A DNA stretch of 64,000 nt from Saprospiraceae bacterium (GCA_016715465.1 JADKAA010000027.1:1-64000); one strand, 5' to 3'; shown: positions 46,061 to 56,485, numbered from the stretch's first letter. Notes: a model not told the origin generated them from the sequence alone. Numbers and translations are program-made.

Positions 46061-46594
46061 ATGAATTACATAGTAATTGACTCAGTCGACACTCGGGCAA
46101 ATAAATTAATTCAAAGATTAAATAATACTGCTGTAAAATGGCAATATATTGATTTTCTGTCTGAGAATGACAAACCTGATAATAATACGCTGTATTTGAT
46201 TCATCACAGTGATGGGTATGTAGGAGAATTTGCCATGAAAATAAATTCATTGGAAAATGCTTTTGTGCTATTTTATTCAGGAGGCGGGCTTTCAGCAGAT
46301 GAACTGAAAGCACAAGGAGATAAGATATTTTTTTATGCTGGCGGATTAAATTCTGGTGTAGATGAAAAAGCTATAAATATAATAAATGAAATTGTTTCAG
46401 TCATAAGCAAAGAAGACAACGTAACAAAAGTCATTGTACAAATAAAGAAAGTGCTTGGTTTTGATGAGCAACTCGAAAAATTACTTGAACCCTTCGCAAC
46501 AGCAAATCCATTTAAAACGGAAAGCTCAAATGGAGAAAACTTAAAACAAGCCAAAGAAGCATTGAACAAATACATTAATAGCAAGGCATTATGA
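46061..46594 (+). CDS. pseudo-receiver-like hypothetical protein, 177 aa
   Basis: A short protein with a receiver-like strand pattern but without the full acidic pocket: MNYIVIDSVDT, TLYLIHHSDGYVGEF, NAFVLFYSGGGLSAD and KIFFYAGGL correspond to four successive strands. A helical tail follows (FDEQLEKLLEPFATAN, LKQAKEALNKYIN). The LYLI-x-H and FYS pattern is shared with the N-termini of the next two proteins. Function unknown; it may be a phosphate-independent partner of the receivers. It overlaps the following gene by 4 bp. Confidence 0.6.
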   Translation: MNYIVIDSVDTRANKLIQRLNNTAVKWQYIDFLSENDKPDNNTLYLIHHSDGYVGEFAMKINSLENAFVLFYSGGGLSADELKAQGDKIFFYAGGLNSGVDEKAINIINEIVSVISKEDNVTKVIVQIKKVLGFDEQLEKLLEPFATANPFKTESSNGENLKQAKEALNKYINSKAL

Positions 46595-48504
46595 ATAAGG
46601 TATTTATATCAAATACAAAAGTTCAGAATACTGAAACAGATATTGTTTTCTGTCCAACCAATCGCCTTAGCGAGAAGTTGGAAGCTGTTGATACATCTGG
46701 CAAAACTGTATATGTTATAGATGTTCATTGTGTTTTTACAAATAATAAAAAGCAACTAAAATTACAAGACCAGGGCGGTGTAACAATCTACCGCCAATTA
46801 CTGCAAAAATTCGATGGTAATCAGGATAAACTAAAAGTAGTTTTCTACTCACCAATCTCTCAGGAGGATTTAGTAAAACTAAAGCCCGAAAACTATGTGC
46901 TAAGTTTGTTACCGTTGGTGGAATGTAAATATGAAGAAGGCCAGTTTGAAAGTGAGCTTGCCAGAATTATTTCTGACAATAAATTTCCGCTGTTTAATAA
47001 CGCTTCAGAGAATTTGTTAAGTGGATGGGCGTTATTTAGAGCAGACAATAACAGAAAGGAAAATGACTTTGTCGAAACACAATACAAACATAAAACCCCC
47101 ACAGATAAGCCAAGGGTAATAACTTTTATAGACGATGAAATCAATGAGTGGAGAGAAACCTATTCCAAAATATTTGAGCAAGGGAAAAATATAAGATTGA
47201 TAATGTACCAAAAAGAGAAACATCCATTTTGGGAATTTAGTGAGGAAAAAATTGACAATCTTAAAAATCATGTGATGCAGTCGGCTCTGATTGTTTCAGA
47301 TTTCTATTTGCAGGAAAATCATGCTCCAAATACATGGTTGAGCAATAAGCAACTTGAAGATAAAAGCGGTTTTAAATTATTTAATGCAATTAAAGGTGGC
47401 GGCTACAAAGATGGTATTCATAAAGGTGTTCCATATATTATGTACACATCAAGCAATAAAATCCAGTATTATCAGTATTTGGATGCACATGGCATTGATA
47501 ATTGGTTGGTAAAAGATGTTCGACCTAATGCTACTGCTTTTGAAAAGAAAGATGGCTTTTATACATTTAAAAAGGTTATTGAGGAGTTTACTCATCAGGA
47601 AAGCTCTCACTTGTATGCCATACTCAAGTTGTATTGGGAACGGATACAAAAGCTGGAGGCTCGAATTAAGGAAATGGATTATGATAGGATTTCAAACTGG
47701 TGGTATTCTCTATCGGGGCAAAATGAAGAAGATAGGGAGGAAATTCAAGTGAAATCTAGCTGGGAAAAGTGTAAAAAAGCAAGTAGTGAAAATGTTGATG
47801 AAGTTATCGGATTGCTAAAAGATTCATGGATGGCTATTCGTGCAAACATGAACCGGGAAACTGTTTTTGCCGAAAGTGTAGGAAGCATGGATAGGCATTT
47901 TACCGCAGCATCAGTATGTTCAAATTTAGGTAAGCTATTTGAGTTTTTCAATTTCACTCAAGGCATGAAATTGAATACTTACTTTAAGTTCCTCTTTTGC
48001 ATAAGAAACATTGGAAGCCATTATAAGCAATATAAAAGCATAGAATTGGAGGATGCACTAATTTATTTTGACTGTTGGCTAACTGTCTTAGAAAAGAAGG
48101 AAGTGAGAGTATTTGAAGCTTTCAAGCCCCTATTAAATGTAGAAGAGTTTATCTTTCAAGGGAAAACGCTCAATACCAGTGATACCTTTGTATATGCACT
48201 ATTGTATGGGTACATTCAATTTATAAATGGGTTTCATCTAAAAGAAAGCAGCCTGGCAAATGTCCTGATTAAGAAAAGGGTATCAGAAATACTATTTAAT
48301 GCAGATAAAAAAATACTTGCTGCTGAATTAGAAACGGATTTCTTTGGAGAATTTGGAAATAAAATATTTTTAAAAAAGCATAGAAACAACAGAACTAATT
48401 CGCCAAATGCCAATAGAATTGTGAGCAACTGGAAGTCTGGCGGAACTAACTATGGAATAATTATCGAACAAGATGGAAGAATGTACATTACAAATAATGC
48501 CTAA
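46591..48504 (+). CDS. response-regulator-like protein 2 with N-terminal pseudo-receiver
   Basis: A 637-residue protein in three parts. Residues about 1-115 form a pseudo-receiver (TVYVIDVHCVFTNNKK, LKVVFYSPISQEDL). Residues about 170-305 form a receiver with the complete set of sites: ITFIDDE, SALIVSDFYLQE (phospho-acceptor Asp), YIMYTSSN (switch) and NWLVKD (Lys). The C-terminal 330 residues are helical and unknown (YDRISNWWYSLSGQ, MDRHFTAASVCSNLGKLFEF, FCIRNIGSHYKQ). The output is not a known DNA-binding domain, so this may be an effector switched on by phosphorylation. Confidence 0.65.
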   Translation: MNKVFISNTKVQNTETDIVFCPTNRLSEKLEAVDTSGKTVYVIDVHCVFTNNKKQLKLQDQGGVTIYRQLLQKFDGNQDKLKVVFYSPISQEDLVKLKPENYVLSLLPLVECKYEEGQFESELARIISDNKFPLFNNASENLLSGWALFRADNNRKENDFVETQYKHKTPTDKPRVITFIDDEINEWRETYSKIFEQGKNIRLIMYQKEKHPFWEFSEEKIDNLKNHVMQSALIVSDFYLQENHAPNTWLSNKQLEDKSGFKLFNAIKGGGYKDGIHKGVPYIMYTSSNKIQYYQYLDAHGIDNWLVKDVRPNATAFEKKDGFYTFKKVIEEFTHQESSHLYAILKLYWERIQKLEARIKEMDYDRISNWWYSLSGQNEEDREEIQVKSSWEKCKKASSENVDEVIGLLKDSWMAIRANMNRETVFAESVGSMDRHFTAASVCSNLGKLFEFFNFTQGMKLNTYFKFLFCIRNIGSHYKQYKSIELEDALIYFDCWLTVLEKKEVRVFEAFKPLLNVEEFIFQGKTLNTSDTFVYALLYGYIQFINGFHLKESSLANVLIKKRVSEILFNADKKILAAELETDFFGEFGNKIFLKKHRNNRTNSPNANRIVSNWKSGGTNYGIIIEQDGRMYITNNA

Positions 48505-50020
48505 AATATATTACCATATCTGTAACCCTTCCACACCTGAGCAACCAGGTATTAAAAACGTATATTCTTTAAAGGATTTACAAAAGGTGAAAGAGGATGC
48601 CACTACTGTTTACCTGATTAATGCTCATTTGAATTGGGAGGGAAGAAGATTGAGTGGTAATTACGGGTTTGATATTTCCAATGAATTGAGAGCAAAGTTA
48701 AAATCCAAAGCCCCTTTTATTTTTTATAGCCCAATACAAGTAAAATACTTTGAGCAAGAGAGTAAAAATGACATTAGGTATAAAATTCTTTTTGGTAGCG
48801 GGTCAGCATTTATAAATTTTCCGTTTACATACCAGGAGCTGAGGGATATTTCTGAAAAATTAAAGCCATTAAGTAATGCAGGCTTGCATGACGTAGTTAC
48901 CATGTTATGTAATGTAAAAGGATTGATAATTGACAAGCTCAATCATAATTTAAAATGGGGAGTTGATAGCGAAAAAATAATTGCTCAAATCAAGCCCTAC
49001 CTTTCCATTGAACAGCAAAGAACAATTGATTTTGATGTCTTTTCAAATGCTCTCAGCAAAGCATCAGGGAAACAAGATTTTGATGCTGTAGTACAAAACT
49101 GGGTAGAGGTATGTACTTCACGTCTCACAGAGGATGTACAGAACTATTCATATACTACTAACTTCCCGTACAAAGTATTATTGGTTGATGATGTTCAGGA
49201 GTATTTGGACAAAGCAAAGCAGTATTTGTCAAGCGACTTTGATATTCTTACGACCAAGTCTTGTGAAGAGGCTATACAAATATTAGCTAAAGATGGTGAT
49301 AATAAAATTCTGGCAGTAATTGCCGATTGGCGCTTATATGATACTACAAATCCGGATTATTGGCAAGCTATGCAGGGTTATGAAGTGCTTGCTTTTGCAG
49401 CTAGGAATGGTATACGCAGTTTAATAGCCCTGACATCCCAGTCTGAATATATTGTACATAGACTGCGGGAACTCCTTGGTATTTGGTTTTCTTTGTATAA
49501 GAAACAACACTTAGAGAAGCAGGAGCAATGGCAGTTATTTTCTAATATGCTTGCCGATGCCTGCCTGCGTACAAATGAAGCTATACTTAACAGGCCAACT
49601 GCAACAAACTGGACATCTAATAGAAGAAAGGACATCGTTAGTGAATTTTCTCCAAAAGAGATTTATGCAATTTTTAGGAGTAATGGAAAACTGTCCGAAA
49701 TAGAAGATAAAGCAGATATTATCTGGCAGTCCTATTTAGATAAACATCAAATTCGCTACCGGCTAAACGAGTTAAGCACTACTTATATTACGTTTGATAC
49801 AACGGAAGAAATGCTGGTTCAACGAAGAATTTTCCTTGGCTTGTATCATAGCGAATTTTCAATAGACGACATTTGCTGTGAAATGTCAAAGGACCCTAAA
49901 AAAGGACCCGGTAAAAACGACATAACCCAATTGAAAAGTAAACTCTGCATTAAGAACGAAGATTTAACCGGCGGTAAGATTTTAATTGAAGAAACAGCCT
50001 GGCTCAAAAATGGGGTTTAA
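48497..50020 (+). CDS. response-regulator-like protein 3 with N-terminal pseudo-receiver and possible HTH
   Basis: About 507 residues. The N-terminal pseudo-receiver has TVYLINAHLNWEGRRL and PFIFYSPIQVKYF, parallel to the preceding protein. A receiver lies at about 220-345: YKVLLVDDVQEYLDKAK, AVIADWRLYDTT (phospho-acceptor Asp), SLIALTSQSE (switch). The C-terminus (EEMLVQRRIFLGLYHSEFS, CEMSKDPKKGPGKND, GGKILIEETAWLK) resembles a winged helix-turn-helix and could bind DNA. The ATG at 48497 overlaps the previous stop; an upstream in-frame start at 48473 is less likely. It closes the co-directional cluster that begins at 38276. Confidence 0.65.
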   Translation: MPKIYYHICNPSTPEQPGIKNVYSLKDLQKVKEDATTVYLINAHLNWEGRRLSGNYGFDISNELRAKLKSKAPFIFYSPIQVKYFEQESKNDIRYKILFGSGSAFINFPFTYQELRDISEKLKPLSNAGLHDVVTMLCNVKGLIIDKLNHNLKWGVDSEKIIAQIKPYLSIEQQRTIDFDVFSNALSKASGKQDFDAVVQNWVEVCTSRLTEDVQNYSYTTNFPYKVLLVDDVQEYLDKAKQYLSSDFDILTTKSCEEAIQILAKDGDNKILAVIADWRLYDTTNPDYWQAMQGYEVLAFAARNGIRSLIALTSQSEYIVHRLRELLGIWFSLYKKQHLEKQEQWQLFSNMLADACLRTNEAILNRPTATNWTSNRRKDIVSEFSPKEIYAIFRSNGKLSEIEDKADIIWQSYLDKHQIRYRLNELSTTYITFDTTEEMLVQRRIFLGLYHSEFSIDDICCEMSKDPKKGPGKNDITQLKSKLCIKNEDLTGGKILIEETAWLKNGV

Positions 50021-50202
50021 CCGAATAGCTCTCAGATAAGCAAAGAAAAGTGATTTTCACTCAATAGAGTTTGCCGGTTTGTAAGGGTTCATTACTTTTA
50101 CACCAGTTCTTAGAAATACTTCATGTCAATTTGATTTGTGATGAAGCTTTGACCAATGTCAAAGTAAATGCTTGTAAAATTTCATCATTTAATCAACTGA
50201 TT

Positions 50203-50529
50203 ATGACAAAGTATTTCTGGACAATTATCTTAAACCCAGGCAAAGCTGATTACGATATCAGCCACCACTGGCCTGGGAAAATCAATAAACAACACCACCT
50301 TCTGGGGTGTGTTGTTATCATCTATGTCTTATTGGTTGCCGTTTCAGGCAAAAGCATTGTTTACTACCACACAAGTTTATTAGCCATCGTTTTTGCGGCG
50401 GACATTTTTTTTCCTTTCAGGGCAGCTTTAGCCAATTTCTTTCCTGCTACTTTTTTATGGAGTTGTTTGTTTCAGGTAAAGGATTATTCCTTCTCAACAC
50501 AAATAATATTCACACATTTTCACCTCTAA
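50203..50529 (+). CDS. small hydrophobic membrane protein, 108 aa
   Basis: Starting at the ATG at 50203 (MTKYFWTIILNPGKADYD), this protein has a short soluble part ending HHWPGKINKQHH, then hydrophobic segments LLGCVVIIYVLLVAV, SLLAIVFAADIFFPF and FFPATFLWSCLF. The family is not recognised. A longer frame from 50071 adds a region with poor start context. It is the first gene of the membrane/cell-wall cluster that ends at 55687, with a gap of 12 bp to the next gene. Confidence 0.5.
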   Translation: MTKYFWTIILNPGKADYDISHHWPGKINKQHHLLGCVVIIYVLLVAVSGKSIVYYHTSLLAIVFAADIFFPFRAALANFFPATFLWSCLFQVKDYSFSTQIIFTHFHL

Positions 50530-50541
50530 AAAGTCATTGAT

Positions 50542-50820
50542 ATGCGAACCTTTTTAACCATGTTTCTTATACTCTGCATAGTAGCCCTGATTATCGCAGT
50601 GATTTACGATTACCTGACACCTAGCGGCGCTGCCGTTGGCGGCGTGGCACTTAGGCTTGTTTTGTTTGAACTGAGAAGAATCCTGGTAGTCATTGCGGTT
50701 GTGTTGGTAATTGCATTTTTCTTGAAATACGGCGGCGACATTCAGAAGGCAAAAGCCATAATTGAAGATGCAAGAGGGTTGGTTAATTCAGGGGTTAAAT
50801 ATTTAGAAGTATATAAATAA
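50542..50820 (+). CDS. small two-helix membrane protein, 92 aa
   Basis: The N-terminal helix MRTFLTMFLILCIVALIIA and a second one, ILVVIAVVLVIAFFL, flank a Gly/Ala-rich loop (TPSGAAVGGVALR). The C-terminal 30 residues are soluble and helical (IQKAKAIIEDARGLVNSGVK). No known family. It lies 5 bp before the DUF4407-like gene and probably acts with it. Confidence 0.6.
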   Translation: MRTFLTMFLILCIVALIIAVIYDYLTPSGAAVGGVALRLVLFELRRILVVIAVVLVIAFFLKYGGDIQKAKAIIEDARGLVNSGVKYLEVYK

Positions 50821-50825
50821 ACATT

Positions 50826-51974
50826 ATGAAATCTATTAAAACATTTTTGTTCCGCCTGGCCGGTGTTGATTACGCTGTAATCAGACTTCTATCAGCGAAA
50901 ACTAAATTTCGCTATGTGGCCATTGCATTCTCAACGCTTATCCCGTCAGCCTTCGCCTTCATTGGCGGGTTCGACATCGCCAAAAACTTCAATGCCGGCT
51001 TGGGCATTTCTGTACTTGTTGGCATCTTTTGGATGCTGGTAATCGCCGGGTTTGACTTTATTATCATCAATTATGGTAAGGCCTCCGGTTTTTTAAGAAC
51101 CATACGAATAGCAGCCGGTGTAAGCAATGTTCTTATTACCACAATTTTCCTTTTCACTTTCCTTAACCATAGCAGCATTAATAACAAAATTAATGGTGCT
51201 AATGCAAAAGAGGTTACGGCCTGCGATTCGACTTACCTCGTCCAAAAGGAAACCCGGTATGCCGAAGTAACCAGCAAAAGGCAGCAAAAGGATTTGTACC
51301 ACCAAAACAATTGCGCCCCCGAAGCAGCAAGGATAAAACCTGGCCCGCTATACGCCGAGAAACATTCTTACTGTATTGCCCAGGATTCAGTGATAAGAAA
51401 TGAGGAAGCTAAGATTGATAGCGCCGAAATGCTGTACCGGGACGCATACCTTGTACAGAAAAATGAAATTTTAAACAGGACAAGCAACGATCCATTTTAT
51501 AAGGCTGATGTGCTGTTTAGCCTGATATTGGGTAGTTTTTCAAAATTCTTCCTTGCACTCATTTTTCTGATAGCACTTATTACCCTGGAATTACTACCGC
51601 TTTATTTAAAATTCAATATTGATCCTAAAACTGACGGGGCACAAATAGCGGAGGAGAATCACGACCAGATGTGCAATAATGCAGCTGACCAAAAAATAAA
51701 AGACATGGTCGAACATTCAGATAAAATGGATAGTCTGAAAAAGAAAAAGGAGGAGAGGGAAGCCCTAATGAAATGGGCTAATGAAGAACTTTTGAATACC
51801 CATAAAAGGGCTCCGCTTTTTTACCGCCTAAAAGAGTATAAAAGAATTTACAGGGAAAACGGCCTGTATGAAGCTGCTGACGAGATTAATAAAATCCAGA
51901 ATGCAATTACCAATAATGATGAGGAGGTAGAAAAACTGCTGAATCAGGCTATTAATAAAAGGAATAAAAATTAG
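50826..51974 (+). CDS. DUF4407-like membrane protein
   Basis: A 382-residue protein with four transmembrane helices. Two come early (FRYVAIAFSTLIPSAFAFIG, LGISVLVGIFWMLVIAGFDF), with another at ITTIFLFTFLNH and the last at FFLALIFLIALITLELL. Between the third and fourth lies an extracytoplasmic charged region of about 110 residues. The C-terminal 130 residues are cytoplasmic and coiled-coil-like (MDSLKKKKEEREALMKWANE). The layout and the IIINYGKASG-type positively charged turn fit DUF4407, a family of unknown function often found in mobile or polymorphic loci. Confidence 0.72.
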   Translation: MKSIKTFLFRLAGVDYAVIRLLSAKTKFRYVAIAFSTLIPSAFAFIGGFDIAKNFNAGLGISVLVGIFWMLVIAGFDFIIINYGKASGFLRTIRIAAGVSNVLITTIFLFTFLNHSSINNKINGANAKEVTACDSTYLVQKETRYAEVTSKRQQKDLYHQNNCAPEAARIKPGPLYAEKHSYCIAQDSVIRNEEAKIDSAEMLYRDAYLVQKNEILNRTSNDPFYKADVLFSLILGSFSKFFLALIFLIALITLELLPLYLKFNIDPKTDGAQIAEENHDQMCNNAADQKIKDMVEHSDKMDSLKKKKEEREALMKWANEELLNTHKRAPLFYRLKEYKRIYRENGLYEAADEINKIQNAITNNDEEVEKLLNQAINKRNKN

Positions 51975-51977
51975 GTT

Positions 51978-52208
51978 ATGAAAAAACTGTTTACAAAACT
52001 ATCCAGCTTTTTTAAAAGAAAAGGGTATCAGCCTGATCAGGCGGATATGCCCGTTTTTGACGAGTCCTCAACCAGCGAAGAAGCGCAGCCATCAGAAGCA
52101 AACGCCCCTGTTCAGGAATTTAACCTTGTCGAAGAACTGAAAAAAGCCAAAGCTGAAATAGCGGAGGTGAACAAGGCATTCAAAGAAGAACCATACCATC
52201 AGGCATAA
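51978..52208 (+). CDS. small acidic protein, 76 aa
   Basis: A basic amphipathic start (MKKLFTKLSSFFKRKG) is followed by an acidic low-complexity middle (FDESSTSEEAQPSEANAP) and a helical end (VEELKKAKAEIAEVNKAFK). No family recognised. Gene spacing of 3 bp to the preceding gene and a 1-bp overlap with the SEDS-PBP gene indicate real translation. A membrane-peripheral adaptor is possible but unproven. Confidence 0.5.
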   Translation: MKKLFTKLSSFFKRKGYQPDQADMPVFDESSTSEEAQPSEANAPVQEFNLVEELKKAKAEIAEVNKAFKEEPYHQA

Positions 52209-55200
52209 TGAAAAGAAAATTATACATACTTACTGCGCTGGCCTTAGCCACCATTCTTTTTGGCTCATACAGCTTGTACAACATGGTGCTGCAATGCCGC
52301 ACCCCGTATTATATTGAATGTGCAGGCAAGAAATTAGACAGCACTACAGTTATTGCCATAAGCAATAGTAAGTCGGCCGGGGCCGATACTTTAAATTTCA
52401 ATTTTGAGCAATCAAAAGTGATTATGCCAACAACACTGGCACATCTGCATTTTAATAATACAAAAGGACAATTTGAATTGAAGAACAATGCCCAGCATAT
52501 TCAATGCCGCCAAAACAGTGCCGGAGAACTATTTTTTACCTTTTTGCCATACGCTGACTGATAACTGGCGGCAGAAAGGAATATATTTTGGCAGTGATGC
52601 CCCCATTGATGAAAGTATTCTTTCAACCCGTGGCCTGAAGTGGAATACGGCCGCCGGGGACAGAAATACCAGGGTAAGCCTTCAACTCTTTAAAAATGCA
52701 GGAAACACTTTCATTCGCTTTAATGTCGATGGTATAAATTGCAAGTACCTAATTAAAAAGAAAGATAAAAATGTCTTTGATATTTTTATTAATCAGCCGG
52801 TTATTTCCGAAAATGCCTTTGTCTTCAAGTTTGATAACACCAGCTTAGACACGGGGAAATACTCCTTTGAAATTACCGCATCCACATTCAAAGCAAATAG
52901 CACCCTGAAAGACGAAGCAGGGAATATCATATCCCAAACCAGCGGTTCGGATTTTTATGTAATGGCCGGAAATTACTTATTCCACATTACGCCAAAATAT
53001 TCATTCAAATTCTTCATCTTTTATCTTGGGTTCTTTATCATCTTGCTAGCATTCCAGTTTTATTTCATTCTTACTGCGGCAAAGGCTGTCAACTCAATAA
53101 TATTCTCCCTGTCCTCTGTCAGGATATTGATTAACTGTATCATTTTTTTGGCTACCCCATTATTTTTAACTGCATACTACCTGGGGGCAAACAGGATATG
53201 GTACCTCGTACTAATCCTTTTTCTGAATGCTTCATATTTCACTCCTAAAACAATTTTACATAATCTCAACTTAAAGGCACAAGCAAAATGGGTCCTCTAT
53301 GTATTATGTGCTATCATCATTGCCGCAACAGTTCTTATAAAACCATTTACGGTGAATGAGAACCTGTTTGGGCGAATTCCTGTTCTTCATGTACAAAAGT
53401 TCCTGCTGTTAATGCTTGTTTTGGTAACACAAAGAAGATTGTTCCATAAAATCAAATACGGCAATTGGTATCGGATAATAATAGTATTGGCATACTCATT
53501 TTTACTTAGCATTTTGACATCCGATATTGGCTCTGTTTTATATGCCGGACTTGCCTTGTTGATCGTTGAGTTAATCCGAAAGACTCTCAGCATAAAAAAA
53601 GCAGTAATAGGCGCAGGGCTATTTGTAGCAACAGTAGTCATTGCTTATAATATTTCACCCGGTAGCGTTTGTAAATATAAAGGCTATAGGCTGCTTGCAC
53701 CTTACACAAACCCGGCAAGCGATAAGCTAATTGAAGCAGAAGAAAGGGACAGGGAAACATACGCCGCACTCACTCTCAACTTAAAGAGTTTGTTTTATGA
53801 AAATACCCCCCGGTTTAATGAAGTATCTATTCCTGCCAACATGAGAACGACCATACACACAGACTATGCAATGATGGGGGGCTACACGTTAGGCGGCTTT
53901 AACTTTCTGCTGTTATTTGTGCTGGTTCTGTTTTACCTGGTTAAGGAATTATTTTTACTCCTGTTTTTTACTATCCGAAAGATCAGGGTTAATAAAACAG
54001 TTACTTATTCATTACCTAATTCAAGCGAAGCGGAACTTTTAAGGATTTTCCTGGCCTTCTCGATAGTACAATTTTGTTACCCTTTATTCAGCAACCTCTT
54101 ACTCCTGCCTGTTACTGGCCAGTCTTTGCCAGGGCTGAGCATAAGTAACATTGAAATAATTTTCCTGATACTGCTTTTGGTCCCTGTCGGCAGTATATTT
54201 TCCAATGCCAAATACTATTCAAACGCCACGCCATCAAATTATTTATATGGCGATGCTGTAAAAAGCCTGAATTTTGGAATGTTTCTCCTCGCTTTACTAT
54301 TTATCATAGGGATAACCATTAAAGCTGTTGCTTTATACCGGACAGATAATATAATACAATGGACTAAGCAGGTATCTGATAAAGGTATTACACCGGAAAC
54401 AAACATTCCCATAGCAGCAAATAAACAGGGCTTAATTAGCTATGCCAAAACAATAATTGGGGATGAAAAAATTTATAACGTATCAGCAGAAAAAAACCAA
54501 TTTTAAAGGAACTGTCAGGCCTGTATTATTCAAATAAACCATATTCGCAAACAGTTTTTGAATCAAAAACATTTGAACAAAGTATAACCCGGTTACTGCG
54601 GCAAACAACCGTTGATTCTGCCTTTACTGTAAATAAGAAAGTCATATCCGGGACCTACGAACCTTTCGGCAAAGTATATGCTGTTTCCCAAAAAGTTAAT
54701 GACAAACCAAGTATCTCTGTTACCAATTCTTATTATGCTTCAATACCTGCAAATGCTGAAACTATACAGGGGGATCTGACAGCCGAAATTACCAGGGCAT
54801 TGGAACAGCATTTGACAAAAATTGGAGTTGCCTCAAATATCGGCTCTGTATGGATAACCGACTATAACACAGGTAATATAATTGCCAACAGTAGCTGCCC
54901 GGTAAATGCAGAAATCAATACCGCAGTAGTCCATTATCTCACGGGCAGTGTAAAGAAAATGCTATTGGCCTATACAGCTTTGAAAATAAACCCGGCTATA
55001 AATGACACCAGATATTATAGTACTAAATTTAACCGGGACATTTCTTTTACTGAATTTATCAAGTGGAGCGATAATGACTATGCGGCAAACCTGCTCAGTT
55101 ATTTATTGCAAACAAATGGGGAAGAATTAGGTAAAATTCTACAAGCCGATTTTGACCTGCCGCTTTATAGTGTTACAGACGATAGTTACTTTGACTTGCT

Positions 55201-55687
55201 GCCAACTGAAAGAGATTTTGCAAAAAAATTAGACAGGAACAACGTCATCTACCGGTTGGCTGTCGGGCAAGAGAAACCCTATAAGTTTTCTCAGGTAATG
55301 CAATGGTATAACCGTTTTGCATCCGGTAAAAAAGTGAATTTAAAATACAGCTTCGAAGACAGAAAGGCAGATAATATTTCAATGAATGCCGATGATTTAA
55401 AGTATCTGCAAAACTGCTTTAACAGTGTTCTATATGGCACAGCTGCCAAAGTAAGGCAACCGCTTATTAATAATGGCATAGATATTCATAATTTATTCTG
55501 CAAAACCGGGACCGCTGAAAGCCAGAATGGAAAAGGAAACTCTTCAAGCAGCTTTATCATTTGCAGCCAAAAATATTGTATCGGGATTCAGCTTAAAGGC
55601 CGGATTCCGGAGAGTAAAGAAAACTACTCTGCGAAGGATCTATTTATTCAGTTGATTCCAATATTTAAAAAATATGCCATCCTTTAA
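52208..55687 (+). CDS. SEDS (FtsW/RodA-like) - transpeptidase fusion protein, frameshifted twice
   Basis: Three overlapping frames join into one protein of about 1160 residues. An N-terminal helix and a 250-residue extracytoplasmic region come first. Residues about 280-760 form a polytopic SEDS domain: TTIHTDYAMMGGYTLGGFNF and LLLLPVTGQSLPGLSISNIE align with the RodA/FtsW HTDF and PVTGxPLPF motifs. The C-terminal part is a penicillin-binding transpeptidase with TGSVKKMLLA (SxxK), KWSDNDYA (SxN) and CKTGTAES (KTG). It therefore combines glycan polymerisation and crosslinking in one chain, which are normally separate RodA-PBP2 or FtsW-FtsI pairs. Shifts lie near 52540 and in an A-run near 54493. 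It ends the cluster. Confidence 0.77.
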
Positions 55688-56485
55688 ACAATAAGCATAA
55701 AAAAAATTCCACGTTACCCATCGCCAACGAACTATTAAGCTGCACCAATCCATTTGAAAAAATAAAATACACATGCAAGATAGCTCCGGGAAAACGGGGC
55801 ATCCAAAAGCTTACGGCATAAAGCAGTATTGCATATCCTCATCGATATATCCTGCACAAGCCATATCAAGTAGCTCAACTAAACCAATCCACGCATTTAT
55901 TCCGTTTCCTTTTGGAGTGCAAAGACACCCGTTTCCCTTCGCTGACAATAGCATATTATTTTATTTTTTCATTTTAAATGTATTGCTATGTCAGTTCTTG
56001 TTCAGCGTTGGCTTGTTGGCAGCATCTGGGTTAGCTGCTGGTTCGTTTCTCCCAGTGTGTTTGTTTTTTCATCACAGTTAGGCCATTCATTTACTTCGTC
56101 ATGTGAGCCTCCTTGGTAGGGGGCTTTCTTTTTGATTTTATACATTGGATAAGAAACTGAAATGATTCCGTACTGCCTACAGGCCACCTTCTTCATTTCG
56201 TTCGTTTGCTCCGTTCCCTCCGCTGCACTCACTCATTCAGTCGGTAGCCTTCCGGCATTCAACATCCTGCTCCGATTGCCCAAACGGCAACATCCCGGAG
56301 CCACACACAAATCCAGACCGGGTAGCTGGCAGCCATCGCTTCTTTTCAGATTGATTGATTCCCAATTCCACGATATAATCAATGGGTCATTTATAGTAAA
56401 ATTTTCGTAACATCCTGTTCCTCAATTAACAAATCATGTTTATATTGTAAGAGATTTTATCGGTAAAATGAGTCATTGAGGCTGA
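55688..56485. other. 800-bp stretch without a supported gene
   Basis: Base composition is more G/C-rich than the flanking genes between about 56150 and 56350. Short open frames on both strands lack recognisable features. There is no tRNA and no clear IS end. Given that an Argonaute tail follows at once, the stretch may contain the scar of the recombination that removed the rest of that gene. Confidence 0.4.

Noticed and set aside
51000..55687. Type IV/VI secretion or conjugation membrane complex
   Set aside because: The membrane proteins lack Tra/VirB or Tss features, and the largest one carries clear SEDS and transpeptidase motifs.
55773..56410. Two short open frames (102 and 82 codons) in the gap before the Argonaute tail
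   Set aside because: Sequence composition is not protein-like, frames overlap others on the opposite strand, and no family features are visible.
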